From positions 1 to 26,188 of the forward strand of contig CAMDSB010000016.1 in assembly GCA_945907105.1 (NCBI GenBank): a stretch of 26,188 nucleotides of DNA, given 5' to 3'. The translations under genes and the position numbers were made by a program. Below the pieces are notes generated by a model. That model was not told where the DNA came from, ran no database searches, and saw only the letters and a program-made list of their open reading frames with translations. The DNA is from Rickettsia typhi (lineage in GTDB: Bacteria; Pseudomonadota; Alphaproteobacteria; Rickettsiales; Rickettsiaceae). Below are positions 1 to 9,179 of the stretch, one piece after another. The first letter of the stretch is position 1, and each line of letters opens with the position of its first letter.

Positions 1-198
1 GATATGTTTACAAGTTCTGTAATTGGAGCTTTAGGTAAAGGAGAAGAAGTTTCTTTAGTTGGTTTTGGTAATTATAGTGTTACTAAAGTGGCAGCTAGAG
101 CTGGTCGTAACCCAAGAACTGGGGAAGCAATTAAAATTGCAGCATATAATCAGCCCAAATTTAAAGCTGGCCAGAAGCTTAAGGACGCTTGTAACTAA
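1..198 (+). CDS. HU-family DNA-binding protein, 3' part
   Basis: This is the C-terminal two thirds of a histone-like HU protein, a small dimeric protein that bends and compacts DNA in the nucleoid. The visible part reads in frame from base 1 and carries the family core: a GFGNYSV beta strand, then the DNA-binding arm with the [11 protein letters not shown] signature, then the final [11 protein letters not shown] helix. The N-terminal helices lie before the window, so the ATG at base 4 is internal and not the start. A strong hairpin terminator lies 34 bases after the stop. The family assignment is firm; whether this is HU-alpha, HU-beta or an IHF-like paralogue cannot be decided from this fragment. 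Confidence 0.93.
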   Translation, partial: DMFTSSVIGALGKGEEVSLVGFGNYSVTKVAARAGRNPRTGEAIKIAAYNQPKFKAGQKLKDACN

Positions 199-232
199 TT
201 CTTACTACTTCTTTAAAAGCATTTGCTTTGTA

Positions 233-266
233 AAAAAAGCTAGCTGGTACACCGGTTAGCTTTTTT
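233..266. terminator. Bidirectional intrinsic terminator
   Basis: A 15-bp stem (233-247 with 252-266) encloses a TACA loop. It pairs throughout if two G-U wobbles are allowed. The outer arms are A and T runs, so each strand gives a hairpin followed by a U tract. It probably ends the HU transcript and could also stop the long minus-strand run that ends with the symporter at 487. Confidence 0.85.
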
Positions 267-486
267 ATTTAATGGATAGTATAAATCACTAATAAATCAC
301 GTTGAATTAGGTGATTAATTAATCTCCAAGTGCAGTCGGCTAAGGAAGCGCGAGTTGTTGTGGTTATCAAAGCATTGTAAATCCACACCTGGTTTTATGT
401 TAGCGCGGCTTACATGAATATATAGATATAGCTCGCCCATACATGTGCAGCCATGATACAACAACACAGTTCAATGTGCTCCTCTA
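267..486. other. Intergenic stretch without a recognised gene
   Basis: No convincing coding frame is present. There is a direct repeat of TAAATCAC (282-289 and 293-300) and a 12-bp palindrome GATTAATTAATC (313-324). The part from 330 to 440 is richer in GC than its surroundings, but I could not fold it into a tRNA, SRP RNA or other known RNA. It may hold an unrecognised RNA or the decayed 3' flank of the symporter gene. Confidence 0.4.
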
Positions 487-1687
487 TTACATAACAGGTT
501 CCAATTCTTTTGGCGTGTGCTCTTTGCTAATTTTTTTGCTCCATATAACTTCGAATACTCTACATAAAGCACCATTTGCAATTACATTACAAGAGGTAAC
601 AATTGGATCTAATACAACATTAAGCGCTAAAATAATAGCTATCATTTCTGTATTGAAATTCAAGTAGGTCTCATAAATAGGTAGCATAATGAAAATAGAT
701 CCTCCTAAGATCGCGGCGGTAATAAAACGAGCTAATACGAACACGCAGCTAAATTGTATCCAAGTTAGTAAATCTGGGTTGTGACCAAAAAAGTTTTGGT
801 AAATCAAGAAACATAAAAAGGCATTTACAACACAATCTCCTACTTGTTGGATGTTAGTAGTAGCTGGAATGATTACCTTGGCTAAATTCTTATTCTGAAG
901 ATTTTTTGCGGTTCCTTCTATTGTCCAAGGCATCGTAGATAGGCTACATCCAGAAGTTAAGGCTACGCTTCCAGCGGGCAAAAGGTTTTTTTATATGTCT
1001 TATCATATTAATTAATGACCAACTTGAGCCTAATGCAAATAAAAACAAAATATACGAAAGTAAAAACAATATAAGCCAAAAAATTAAATTAGCATAATGA
1101 GTTAGTATGTGATTTAACAGGTTCATTTGATACATTTGCACAGCAAAACCGAGAATAAACAACGGAATAAGACGGGCAAAAACATTAACTAGTATCCATT
1201 CCATCAATTTGTAGCTACGACTTATTGATTGTTCAAGGAGATTATTGTTATTAAAGGCTGAAATACAGCCAAGCACCACCCCACATAAAGCGCCTTTATC
1301 AGAAGACCACCAGTTTGGTTTTACTAATGGCAGCTGCCATAGGGCGCTGAAATGAGCAGAAAATATCTCTGTACCAAAAGACTGTACAGTGTCAGATACT
1401 AAATTTGCAGTAAAATAAGCATACCATACGGAGCTAAAATTAGAAATTGCCTCAAAAATTACTAACGAGATAATAAAAGTGATGGCTTGCCTCTTAAAGG
1501 TACGCACGGTATTGGCAATAAATGCACATATTGTCAACGGCATAAGCCAGATTAAAAGATCTTTAATAAGGAGGCTGATAGTGTAGAATAGTTGCTGTAA
1601 TTGCATTGGCAAAAAGTCGGCCAAAATAACATAAGATACGAGTATAACAATGATTTGAAGGCTTCTATTCTTTAGTACGTACAACAT
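487..1687 (-). pseudogene. Glutamate/dicarboxylate:cation symporter (DAACS family), frameshifted
   Basis: Two abutting reading frames together make one membrane carrier of about 399 residues, near the family's usual size. The first (1687 to about 990) holds hydrophobic helices of the N-terminal half. The second (about 985 to 487) holds the conserved C-terminal half, with a serine-rich hairpin (SVALTSGCSLSTMPWTIEG) and the later transmembrane segments. The break is at an A7 tract on the coding strand (986-992). Removing one A joins HIK to NLLPAGSVALTSG in a single open frame. Such carriers bring glutamate or C4-dicarboxylates in with H+ or Na+. The gene starts 7 bases after the oligopeptidase stop and is the last of the run. 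It may be a real pseudogene, a homopolymer sequencing error, or a gene rescued by transcriptional slippage. Confidence 0.75.
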
Positions 1688-1694
1688 AATAAAC

Positions 1695-3764
1695 TTATTT
1701 AACTTTAAAAATGTTAGTGATGAATACTAGGTCGTCAGCAGCTTCTTTTAAATAATCAAATCTTCCAGAGGCCCCAGCGTGGCCAAAGCTCATATTTGTT
1801 TTAAAAATAATTATATTATCTCCTAGCTTTCGATCACGTAGTCGTGCGACCCACTTTGCGGCTTCCCAGTATCCAACACGTGGATCAGATAGTCCAGCAG
1901 TTACAAATAGACTAGGGTAGTTTTGTTGAGATACGTTGTCATAGGGTGAATAAGATTTCATATATTCAAAGTAATCCTTGTCTTTAGGATTACCCCATTC
2001 TTTATATTCACCAGGCGTAAGGGGAAGATTTTCATCAAGCATTGTGTTTAATACATCAACAAAAGGCACGTGGGCAATTGCAGCTTTAAACAGCTCCGGT
2101 CTTTGGTTTATAACATTACCAACGAGCATACCGCCAGCACTTCCTCCTACAATCACTATGTTTCCTTCTGAGGTATAATTGAGGCTTATAAGCTCATCTG
2201 CAACTGCTATAAAATCTGAGAAGGTACGTTTTTTATTAAGGAATTTCGCAGCTTCGTACCAGTCATGTCCCAGATCATCGCCACCACGTATATGGGCGAC
2301 TGCATAGATAAAGCCCCTGTTTACTAATGAAACAGCGCTATTCCTAAATGATGGTGCAATGCTTAGGCCGTAAGATCCATAACCATATAAATATAATGGA
2401 TTTGATCCATCGCCTTTAAATAATGATTTTTTATAAAATAAGCTGACGGGTACCTCTACTCCATCTGTTTTTACAAATAGGCGCTCGGTTGCATATTCCT
2501 CTGGGTCAAAACCACTAGGTATTTCTTGTACCTTAAGTGTTGATAGTTCATTTGAGTTAAAGTCATAGCTATAAACAGTATTTGGTCTTGCCAAAGAACT
2601 ATAGTCTACCCTAATATCATTTTCTTTAAAGTTTGTTGAATATATGCTTGCCGTGTATGTATTTTCTGGAAAATTTAAGACCTGCTGGGCTTCATTATCT
2701 AGGTTTTGAGCGACTAATTCAGCTAAGCCTTTGACTTTATAATCCATCAAGAGATAATTTTGAGTCAAATCAAAGCTGGATAGGTATTTATCTTTTTTCT
2801 CTGCGATATAGGTTGACCATGGTTTTGTGGCTGAATAATCATTTGATTCTGCACGTAATATCTGAAAATTCTTAGCTCCATCATTAGTATATTGATAGAA
2901 AAAAGGTCCATTATGGTCGATAGAGTACTGTATTCTATCTTTTCTAGCTAAAACAAGTTGGGGAGTAAATGTTTTGTCAGTCATTGTAATGAAGTACATT
3001 TCATTACTATCATGACCACTTACGGTAATAAAAATATAATCCTTGCTTGACGATTTTCCTACACTTACATAATATAATGGATCTTTTTCATGAAAAATGA
3101 GTTTATCGTCAATATTTTTAGTGCCCAGTTTATGGAAGAGCACTTTATCATGGCGCCACTTATCATCTGTGGGAGTATAAAACAAGCCACTTTGGTCTTC
3201 GTGCCAAACGATTGAACCTATTGTGTTCTCAATCTGATCTGCAAGATAAATTTTTGTTTCTAGGTTAAAGATTTTTAGTGTGTATTTCTCTCCCCCCGTA
3301 AAATCAACCGAATAGGCAATTAATTTATGATCAGGGCTAATGGAAAACGACCCTATAGAAGTGTATTTTTGATCCTTAGCAAGCTCGTTTACATCAAGGA
3401 GTATTTCTTCAGGAGCTGAAGTAGAGCCGAATTTACGACAATAAATGGTGTAATCTTTGTCTTCTTCCGTTCTAGTATAGTAGAAGTAATCATCTTTCTT
3501 TATGTAAGTTGATTGATCAGCGAGTTTAATTCGTCCTTTTAGCTCTTCAAAAAACATATCTTTCTTATCAGCCAGGAGGTCCATGTAATTATCAAAGTAT
3601 GCATTTTCCTCTTTTAAGTAAGAAAGTACTGCTTCATCAGTAATTTTATCTGGCCAACCACTTGCGCGTAGCCAATGATACTCATCTTGAACTTTTTCCC
3701 CGTGTAACTCAAATGTATAAGGAATTTTTTTAGCCAATGGTGGGTTAATAGCTTCTTTTTTCAT
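1695..3764 (-). CDS. ptrB: Oligopeptidase B-like protease (prolyl oligopeptidase family S9A)
   Basis: This is a serine peptidase that cleaves short peptides, in family S9A typically after basic residues (oligopeptidase B) or proline. The N-terminal part is the beta-propeller; the C-terminal third is the alpha/beta-hydrolase domain. The catalytic Ser sits in GGSAGG (codon 2139-2141, residue 542), the Asp in GLSDPRVG (residue 627) and the His in SFGHAGASG (residue 662). I chose the ATG at 3764 because a perfect AAGGAGA (3769-3775) lies just upstream, giving 689 residues, normal for the family. An alternative ATG at 3815 overlaps the nrdR stop as ATGA and would add a hydrophobic, signal-peptide-like segment of about 15 residues (MKIIFTTLILFLIQGD). 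The choice decides whether the enzyme is cytosolic or exported. Confidence 0.92.
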   Translation of the reverse strand: MKKEAINPPLAKKIPYTFELHGEKVQDEYHWLRASGWPDKITDEAVLSYLKEENAYFDNYMDLLADKKDMFFEELKGRIKLADQSTYIKKDDYFYYTRTEEDKDYTIYCRKFGSTSAPEEILLDVNELAKDQKYTSIGSFSISPDHKLIAYSVDFTGGEKYTLKIFNLETKIYLADQIENTIGSIVWHEDQSGLFYTPTDDKWRHDKVLFHKLGTKNIDDKLIFHEKDPLYYVSVGKSSSKDYIFITVSGHDSNEMYFITMTDKTFTPQLVLARKDRIQYSIDHNGPFFYQYTNDGAKNFQILRAESNDYSATKPWSTYIAEKKDKYLSSFDLTQNYLLMDYKVKGLAELVAQNLDNEAQQVLNFPENTYTASIYSTNFKENDIRVDYSSLARPNTVYSYDFNSNELSTLKVQEIPSGFDPEEYATERLFVKTDGVEVPVSLFYKKSLFKGDGSNPLYLYGYGSYGLSIAPSFRNSAVSLVNRGFIYAVAHIRGGDDLGHDWYEAAKFLNKKRTFSDFIAVADELISLNYTSEGNIVIVGGSAGGMLVGNVINQRPELFKAAIAHVPFVDVLNTMLDENLPLTPGEYKEWGNPKDKDYFEYMKSYSPYDNVSQQNYPSLFVTAGLSDPRVGYWEAAKWVARLRDRKLGDNIIIFKTNMSFGHAGASGRFDYLKEAADDLVFITNIFKVK

Positions 3765-3811
3765 CATATCTCCTTGTATTAAAAATAGTATTAGTGTAGT
3801 AAAAATTATTT

Positions 3812-4270
3812 TCATTTATTGATTTCCTTTATTTTTCCTATAAATTTTGCGAAATCTTGAGCGGTAGAGAAATCTTTATATACCGAAGCAAACCTTATGT
3901 AAGCAACGGGGTCAATTTTGGCAAGTTCTTGCATTATCAATTTACCTATCATATGCGATGGAACCTCTGTAGAGCTTGAGCTTTCTATTTCTAATATTAT
4001 TCTATTTGCAATTTTTTCGATTTCTTCTTCGGTAAAATTTCGTTTCCTTAGAGCGGTGGTAATCGATTTTAGTATTTTTATTCTATCAAATGGTCTTTTA
4101 GCTCCACTTCTTTTTATAATAATCAATTCCCTTAGCTGTATTCTTTCAAAAGTAGTAAACCTACCTTTGCAGTTCGTGCATGACCTTCGGCGTCTAACTA
4201 CTTTACCTTCCTCGGTTTCACGGGAGTCTTTAACAGCAGTATGTTGTGACTGACAAAATGGACATTTCAT
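3812..4270 (-). CDS. nrdR: Transcriptional repressor NrdR
   Basis: NrdR is the ATP/dATP-sensing repressor of ribonucleotide reductase genes. The 152 residues match the family length. The N-terminal zinc ribbon has CPFC at 3-6 and CTNC at 31-34, with the typical basic stretch RRRRSC before the second pair. The ATP-cone domain fills about residues 46-140 (LIIIKRSGAKRPFDRIKI onward). It lies 26 bases after glyA, a pairing common in alphaproteobacteria, and its TGA overlaps the upstream candidate ATG of the oligopeptidase gene as ATGA. Confidence 0.97.
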   Translation of the reverse strand: MKCPFCQSQHTAVKDSRETEEGKVVRRRRSCTNCKGRFTTFERIQLRELIIIKRSGAKRPFDRIKILKSITTALRKRNFTEEEIEKIANRIILEIESSSSTEVPSHMIGKLIMQELAKIDPVAYIRFASVYKDFSTAQDFAKFIGKIKEINK

Positions 4271-4296
4271 AGTTGATATATCAATCTCATAGTTTA

Positions 4297-5550
4297 TTAT
4301 TCATAAATAGCAAATTTCTTAGTTATCTCCATCACCTTAACATACACTTCTTTCTCTATTTTACTGTTATTCTCAAATTGTTTTAATCCGTCTAAGACGT
4401 CTGCAATTAAGTTTCCCACCGCTTTGAACTCATTTTCTTTAAATCCGCGAGTTGTACAGGCTGGCGTTCCTAATCTTACTCCAGACGTAATGAAGGGAGA
4501 GGTTGGATCAAAAGGGACTGTATTTTTATTTGAAGTAATGCCCGCTCTATCTAGAGACTCTGAAGCTAATTTGCCTGTAAGTCCGTGTTTTCTAAGATCA
4601 AGTAATACTATGTGATTTACCGTTCCACCAGTAAGAATATCATAACCTCTCTCCACAAGACTTTTACCAAGCGCCTTAGCATTTAATAATACTTGGTCTA
4701 TGTAAGAGCGGTAATCTTCTGTTAAAGCTTCTTTAAAGGCAACAGCTTTTGCTGCAATTATATGCATAAGGGGACCGCCTTGCAAACCAGGAAACACTGC
4801 CTTATTTAGTTTTTGACCTATCTCTTCATCATTAGACATAATGATCCCTCCACGAGGTCCTCTGAGTGTCTTATGAGTCGTTGATGTCACAACATGTGCA
4901 TATGGAAGAGGGCTAGGGTGCTTACCCGTTGCAACGATTCCAGCGATATGGGCAATATCTGCTAAGAGATATGCACCAACTTTATCGGCAATTGCTCTAA
5001 ATTTAGCAAAATCAAGGGTTTGTGTATAAGCGGAATAGCCTGCGATTATAAGCTTTGGTTTATGCTCCATGGCTAATCTTTCTACTTCATCATAATCGAT
5101 TAAATAAGTTGTAGGGTTAACACCATAAAATACTGGTTTGAACCATTTTCCAGAAATATTCGGTGTTGCTCCATGGGTTAAATGGCCTCCGCAATCCAAA
5201 GACATGCCTAAAATCTTGTCCCCAGGTTCGAGCAGAGCCAGATAAACTGCCTGATTTGCTTGTGAGCCTGAATGTGGTTGAACATTAGCATACGAGCATT
5301 CGAACAATTGTTTTAATCTCTCAATAGCAAGTTTTTCAGCTTTATCTACTTCTTCACAACCGCAATAATATCTCTTGCCAACATAGCCTTCAGCATATTT
5401 ATTAGTCATAATAGACCCTTGAGCTTCTAAGACTGCACTACTAACAAAATTTTCAGAAGCAATAAGTTCAATACTATGTTCTTGTCTTAGTTTTTCAGCT
5501 TCTATTGCATCATAAATTTCTGAGTCTAAGATTTTTAGCTTTTTATTCAT
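4297..5550 (-). CDS. glyA: Serine hydroxymethyltransferase
   Basis: The enzyme converts serine plus tetrahydrofolate to glycine plus 5,10-methylene-tetrahydrofolate in the cytosol, using PLP. The PLP lysine is K227 in [15 protein letters not shown]. Other signatures are ELIASENF near the N-terminus and [15 protein letters not shown]. The 417 residues equal the usual length. An AGGAGAT Shine-Dalgarno sequence overlaps the stop region of the esterase gene, whose TAG lies 9 bases before this ATG, so the two are translationally close and probably cotranscribed. Confidence 0.98.
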   Translation of the reverse strand: MNKKLKILDSEIYDAIEAEKLRQEHSIELIASENFVSSAVLEAQGSIMTNKYAEGYVGKRYYCGCEEVDKAEKLAIERLKQLFECSYANVQPHSGSQANQAVYLALLEPGDKILGMSLDCGGHLTHGATPNISGKWFKPVFYGVNPTTYLIDYDEVERLAMEHKPKLIIAGYSAYTQTLDFAKFRAIADKVGAYLLADIAHIAGIVATGKHPSPLPYAHVVTSTTHKTLRGPRGGIIMSNDEEIGQKLNKAVFPGLQGGPLMHIIAAKAVAFKEALTEDYRSYIDQVLLNAKALGKSLVERGYDILTGGTVNHIVLLDLRKHGLTGKLASESLDRAGITSNKNTVPFDPTSPFITSGVRLGTPACTTRGFKENEFKAVGNLIADVLDGLKQFENNSKIEKEVYVKVMEITKKFAIYE

Positions 5551-5559
5551 CTACATCTC

Positions 5560-6204
5560 CTATTTAATTCCGCATAAAAATTTTAATGCAAGCTGCATTC
5601 CTTTATCATCTATTGAATGAGTTAGATTTGGTATTAAGTGCAGCTGGAAACTTATTTTGTTATTCTCGCAATATTTAGCAAATTCTCTACTTTGACTGGC
5701 TGGCACTACATCATCGTTGAGCCCATGAATTATACAAATTGGAGTAAATGTATTTTTTAGATCAGTGGGCCTAACTAGTCTACCAGAAAATCCAACCATC
5801 GCTGCAAATGGTTCTTTTTGAATTAGAGTAAGGTATGATGCCATCATAGTTCCTTGAGAAAAACCAACAAGAATTGTATCAGAGTTTTTTAGGCCTAATT
5901 CTTTTTGTTTATCTTCAATTATTTGCTGAATCTTTGCTGAATTGCTTTTCACTAACCGATAGATTGTTGCATTGTCACGATCTTTCAGACTGAACCATTG
6001 CCTACCAAATGGAGCCATGTCATAAGGTTCAACTCCATGCGGAGAGATAAAATGGTGATGGGGTAAGGATCCTTGGATAAAAGGAACTAAGCCAATAAGA
6101 TCATGACCGTCAGAACCCACGCCATGTAGCAATACAAGAAGCTTGTCAACCTTTCCTGATAGGGGCTTTATTTCTGGGTAATCAAGTATTTCTTCTGATA
6201 ACAT
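5560..6204 (-). CDS. Phospholipase/carboxylesterase-family alpha/beta hydrolase
   Basis: A small esterase (214 residues) of the carboxylesterase 2 / acyl-protein thioesterase-like family, as in bacterial YpfH. The nucleophile is S116 in GFSQG. The acid is D164 in HGLNDDVVP and the histidine is H196 in LTHS. The oxyanion region LLHGVGSDGHD is near residue 25. There is no signal peptide, so it is cytosolic. The substrate cannot be told from sequence; short-chain acyl esters are usual. It sits between nth and glyA with gaps of 25 and 9 bases. Confidence 0.9.
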   Translation of the reverse strand: MLSEEILDYPEIKPLSGKVDKLLVLLHGVGSDGHDLIGLVPFIQGSLPHHHFISPHGVEPYDMAPFGRQWFSLKDRDNATIYRLVKSNSAKIQQIIEDKQKELGLKNSDTILVGFSQGTMMASYLTLIQKEPFAAMVGFSGRLVRPTDLKNTFTPICIIHGLNDDVVPASQSREFAKYCENNKISFQLHLIPNLTHSIDDKGMQLALKFLCGIK

Positions 6205-6229
6205 AAACTTAACCTACATACAAATTATA

Positions 6230-6865
6230 TTAATTTCGTTTCTTATAGTATGAGCAATAAGATGATATATTACATTTTACACAAATCGGTGTTCTTGCTT
6301 TACATACGTACCTTCCATGAAGGATTAACCAATGATGAGCATAAAAAAGCCATTTTGATGGTATTTTTTTTAAAAGATCATTTTCTACCTTTTCTGGTGA
6401 GCTGCCAACGCTCAAACCTATTCTGTGCGCCACGCGAAAAACGTGTGTATCTACAGCCATCGTCGGTTTAGCAAATGCACAATTTAAAATTACGTTTGCT
6501 GTCTTTCTGCCTATACCAGGCAATTTAATTAGCTCCTCAAATTCGTCTGGAATAATTGAGTTATATTTATCGATCAAAATCTCACAAAGTGCAATGATAT
6601 TTTTTGCTTTTGAGTTATATAATCCTATGGTTTTTATATGAGTTTTTAAATTATCCACTCCTAGTGAAAGTATTTTTTGAGGTGTATTGAACTGTTTAAA
6701 AAATTTTTTTGTTGCTTTGTTTACGGAAATATCAGTTGCTTGTGCCGATAAGATAACAGCCACTGCTAGTGTAAAATTATTTGTATATTCTAGTTCAGTT
6801 TTGGGTAGCGGATTGGCAGCACTAAATATTTGAAATATTTTTTCTATTTCATGTTGTGTCGTCAT
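6230..6865 (-). CDS. nth: Endonuclease III (DNA glycosylase/AP lyase)
   Basis: This base-excision repair enzyme removes oxidised pyrimidines and nicks abasic sites. The helix-hairpin-helix motif [10 protein letters not shown] holds the catalytic K121, and D139 in VDTHV is the second catalytic residue. The C-terminal 4Fe-4S loop has C188, C195, C198 and C204 in the expected C-x6-C-x2-C-x5-C spacing. The 211 residues and residue numbers are nearly those of the E. coli enzyme. AAGGA lies a few bases before the ATG. It is the first gene of the minus-strand run and diverges from grxD. Confidence 0.97.
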   Translation of the reverse strand: MTTQHEIEKIFQIFSAANPLPKTELEYTNNFTLAVAVILSAQATDISVNKATKKFFKQFNTPQKILSLGVDNLKTHIKTIGLYNSKAKNIIALCEILIDKYNSIIPDEFEELIKLPGIGRKTANVILNCAFAKPTMAVDTHVFRVAHRIGLSVGSSPEKVENDLLKKIPSKWLFYAHHWLILHGRYVCKARTPICVKCNISSYCSYYKKRN

Positions 6866-6963
6866 GCGTAGTCCTTAGTTTCGAATTTATATTTATTTTA
6901 TATTGTTAATTGTATATGATAGATAAGAAAATGACGCAACCTTTTGTTTATCAAGGATTAATT

Positions 6964-7335
6964 ATGAATAAAAATAAAACTTTTGATTTTATCAACGAAC
7001 AGATTTCTACTAATGAGGTGGTGCTCTTTATGAAGGGTACTGCAGATTTTCCACAATGCGGCTTTTCTGCAATGGTTGTGGGTATATTGCAAACACTAGG
7101 TTTAAAGTTTAAGGATATCAATGTGCTTGAAAATCCAGACTTACGTCAGGGGATAAAAGATTTTGCCGACTGGCCAACTATTCCACAACTTTATATTGCA
7201 GGAGAGTTTGTCGGTGGTTGTGATATAGTAAGAGAAATGTTTGAAACCGGTGAATTATCTAATTTAATCAAAGATATTCACAATGATCATATGAAATCAA
7301 TAGCGCCTGAAAATAATGCTATTGGAGCGAGTTAG
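6964..7335 (+). CDS. grxD: Monothiol glutaredoxin (Grx4/GrxD type)
   Basis: CGFS-type glutaredoxins hold a 2Fe-2S cluster with glutathione and pass it to iron-sulfur assembly factors. The active site is C32-G-F-S, followed by the WPTIPQLYI motif and the GG-D element (GGCDIV) of the glutathione site. I start at the ATG at 6964 because AAGGA lies six bases before it; this gives 123 residues. The open frame continues upstream to 6910, but that extension has no ribosome site and no family similarity. It diverges from nth and leads the plus-strand run ending in hemC. Confidence 0.95.
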   Translation: MNKNKTFDFINEQISTNEVVLFMKGTADFPQCGFSAMVVGILQTLGLKFKDINVLENPDLRQGIKDFADWPTIPQLYIAGEFVGGCDIVREMFETGELSNLIKDIHNDHMKSIAPENNAIGAS

Positions 7336-7415
7336 TAACTATCATCATAAACTAAGTTCAAGATAACCATATTTACACTACACAAGCCATTACTTAAGCT
7401 CAGGTTTTTTTATAG

Positions 7416-8348
7416 ATGACAGAAAATGCAATATTAATCCAAAATTTGGTAAAGCAATACGATCAAGGGCGCTCTGGAGGAAGTAGTTCTCTAGCGCTCA
7501 ATGATTTTAATCTAGCAATTCCAGCAGGTTCAATTTTTGGCTTACTTGGACCAAATGGCGCTGGAAAATCAACTTTGATAAATATTTTGGCTGGAACTGT
7601 AGTAAAAACATCGGGTGAAGTTAGGATTATGGGAACTTCTATAGATGAGTATCCTAAAAAGGCTAGATCCTCAATTGGAATTGTGCCGCAAGAAGTATTT
7701 TTTGATACATTTTTCCCAATTTATCAAGCGCTGGAGTTTTATGCTGGTTATTATGGCATTAAACCAAACCAACGGAAAACAGAAGAAATCTTAAGAGCTT
7801 TAAGTCTGTGGGATAAAAAAGATACTTTTCCGCAGCGACTTTCTGGTGGAATGAAAAGACGTTTTCTTATAGCAAAAGCAATGGTGCATTCGCCATCTGT
7901 CCTGATCCTTGATGAACCAACAGCGGGTGTAGATTTAGAGCTCCGTTTGAATCTTTGGGAATATGTAAAGACATTGAATAAGCAAGGAATGACTATTATT
8001 ATTACTACCCACTACCTTGCAGAAGCGCAAGAGTTATGTGATGAAATTGCTTTTATCAATAAAGGAAAAATTATTAAGCAAGATAAGAAAAACAAGCTAC
8101 TGCAGGATCTGGGAACTAGGCATATAGATGTTGAGTTTAGCGCCCCTGTAGATTCCATAAACCTTGAATTTGCTAAAGGTTCAGTTGAAATATTATCTGC
8201 AACCAAACTTCGTTTTCAGGTAACTGCTACCGGAGATAATTACTCAAAAATACTCAAAAACATCAACATGATAGGGGGTGAGATAAAAGATTTAAGAGTA
8301 TCTCAACCAGATCTTGAAGTTATTTTTCATCAGATAATGCAGGAATAA
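7416..8348 (+). CDS. ABC-2 type transporter ATP-binding protein (YadG-like)
   Basis: This is the nucleotide-binding subunit of an export-type ABC transporter. Walker A is GPNGAGKST (K51), the signature is LSGGMKRR (residues 142-149), Walker B is VLILDEPTAGVD (D166, E167) and the switch His is H199. Length (310) and the sequence through the signature and Walker B region strongly resemble E. coli YadG. No permease gene of the YadH kind is adjacent, so the partner must lie elsewhere. The stop is directly followed by the ATG of ygfZ, suggesting cotranscription. Confidence 0.92.
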   Translation: MTENAILIQNLVKQYDQGRSGGSSSLALNDFNLAIPAGSIFGLLGPNGAGKSTLINILAGTVVKTSGEVRIMGTSIDEYPKKARSSIGIVPQEVFFDTFFPIYQALEFYAGYYGIKPNQRKTEEILRALSLWDKKDTFPQRLSGGMKRRFLIAKAMVHSPSVLILDEPTAGVDLELRLNLWEYVKTLNKQGMTIIITTHYLAEAQELCDEIAFINKGKIIKQDKKNKLLQDLGTRHIDVEFSAPVDSINLEFAKGSVEILSATKLRFQVTATGDNYSKILKNINMIGGEIKDLRVSQPDLEVIFHQIMQE

Positions 8349-9158
8349 ATGTTTGAAATTCTGTCTGATAGATCCATTATTCATATTGTAGGCATAGATA
8401 GTCAAAAATTTCTTCAGAGCCTTACCACCAATGATATAGTCAATAAAATATATACATATAATTATCTTCTCAATAACCAGGGCAGATATTTATATGATTT
8501 TTTTATATACCAAGATAATGATAAATCTTATTTTTTAGATATTGATAAAGCTAACAGTGCCGCTCTAATTAAGCGCTTATCTATGTATAAACTAAGAAGT
8601 CACATAGAAATCCATGATGTTTCAGAATTTTATACAGTTTTGTACTCCAGATCAAAAGTTCAGGATACAATTTTTTCGTTGCAAGATCCAAGATATAATA
8701 AACTTGGATTTAGGTCTCTAGTAAAAATAGTAAATATCAATAAATTAGAAGCAAAAATTAATAATTTATATCTTAAAGACAAGTATGAATTTGCTATTGT
8801 AGATGGTACTTTAGATTTAGTGGCAGAAAAATCAATTCCGATAGAATTTGGTGCCGAAGAACTAAATGCAATTGACTATAAGAAGGGATGTTATGTTGGT
8901 CAGGAAGTAATTTCGAGAGCCAAGTATCAGGGAGTAGTAAGAAAAAAAATATTTAAGCTGCAGTGTGGTATGAATTTTGTCGCTATAGAACAAGGTGCAG
9001 AATTAACTTTCGATGGGATTAAAGTAGGAAAATTATGTTCATTTTATGAAAATCTTGCTATAGGACTTCTTTGGGAAGAAAAATACTTGGGACTTACAGA
9101 AAAAAAAGTTATGATTAATAGCTACATTTTCGATGTTACTGTTCCCTGTTGGAGATAA
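8349..9158 (+). CDS. ygfZ: Folate-binding Fe-S maturation protein YgfZ
   Basis: YgfZ is a GcvT-like folate-binding protein that supports assembly or repair of certain iron-sulfur enzymes. The family motif is YKKGCYVGQEVISR with the conserved C181, followed by RAKYQGVVRKK. The N-terminus (SDRSIIHIVGIDSQKFLQSLTTNDI) matches the start of the family. It begins immediately after the ABC ATPase stop (TAA then ATG). With grxD upstream, nth in divergent position and nfu later in the window, iron-sulfur function recurs here. Confidence 0.93.
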   Translation: MFEILSDRSIIHIVGIDSQKFLQSLTTNDIVNKIYTYNYLLNNQGRYLYDFFIYQDNDKSYFLDIDKANSAALIKRLSMYKLRSHIEIHDVSEFYTVLYSRSKVQDTIFSLQDPRYNKLGFRSLVKIVNINKLEAKINNLYLKDKYEFAIVDGTLDLVAEKSIPIEFGAEELNAIDYKKGCYVGQEVISRAKYQGVVRKKIFKLQCGMNFVAIEQGAELTFDGIKVGKLCSFYENLAIGLLWEEKYLGLTEKKVMINSYIFDVTVPCWR

Positions 9159-9179
9159 GATTTATGCTAAGAAAATTCT

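Noticed and set aside
330..440. A structured RNA (tRNA, 4.5S RNA or other) in the GC-richer part of the first intergenic region
   Set aside because: No cloverleaf and no GGAAGC-AGCC-type SRP loop could be built; only scattered short pairings.
1978..2178. Open frames on the strand opposite the oligopeptidase, nrdR, glyA, glycosylase and dapB genes
   Set aside because: They lie wholly inside well-supported genes, have no ribosome sites and show no protein family features.
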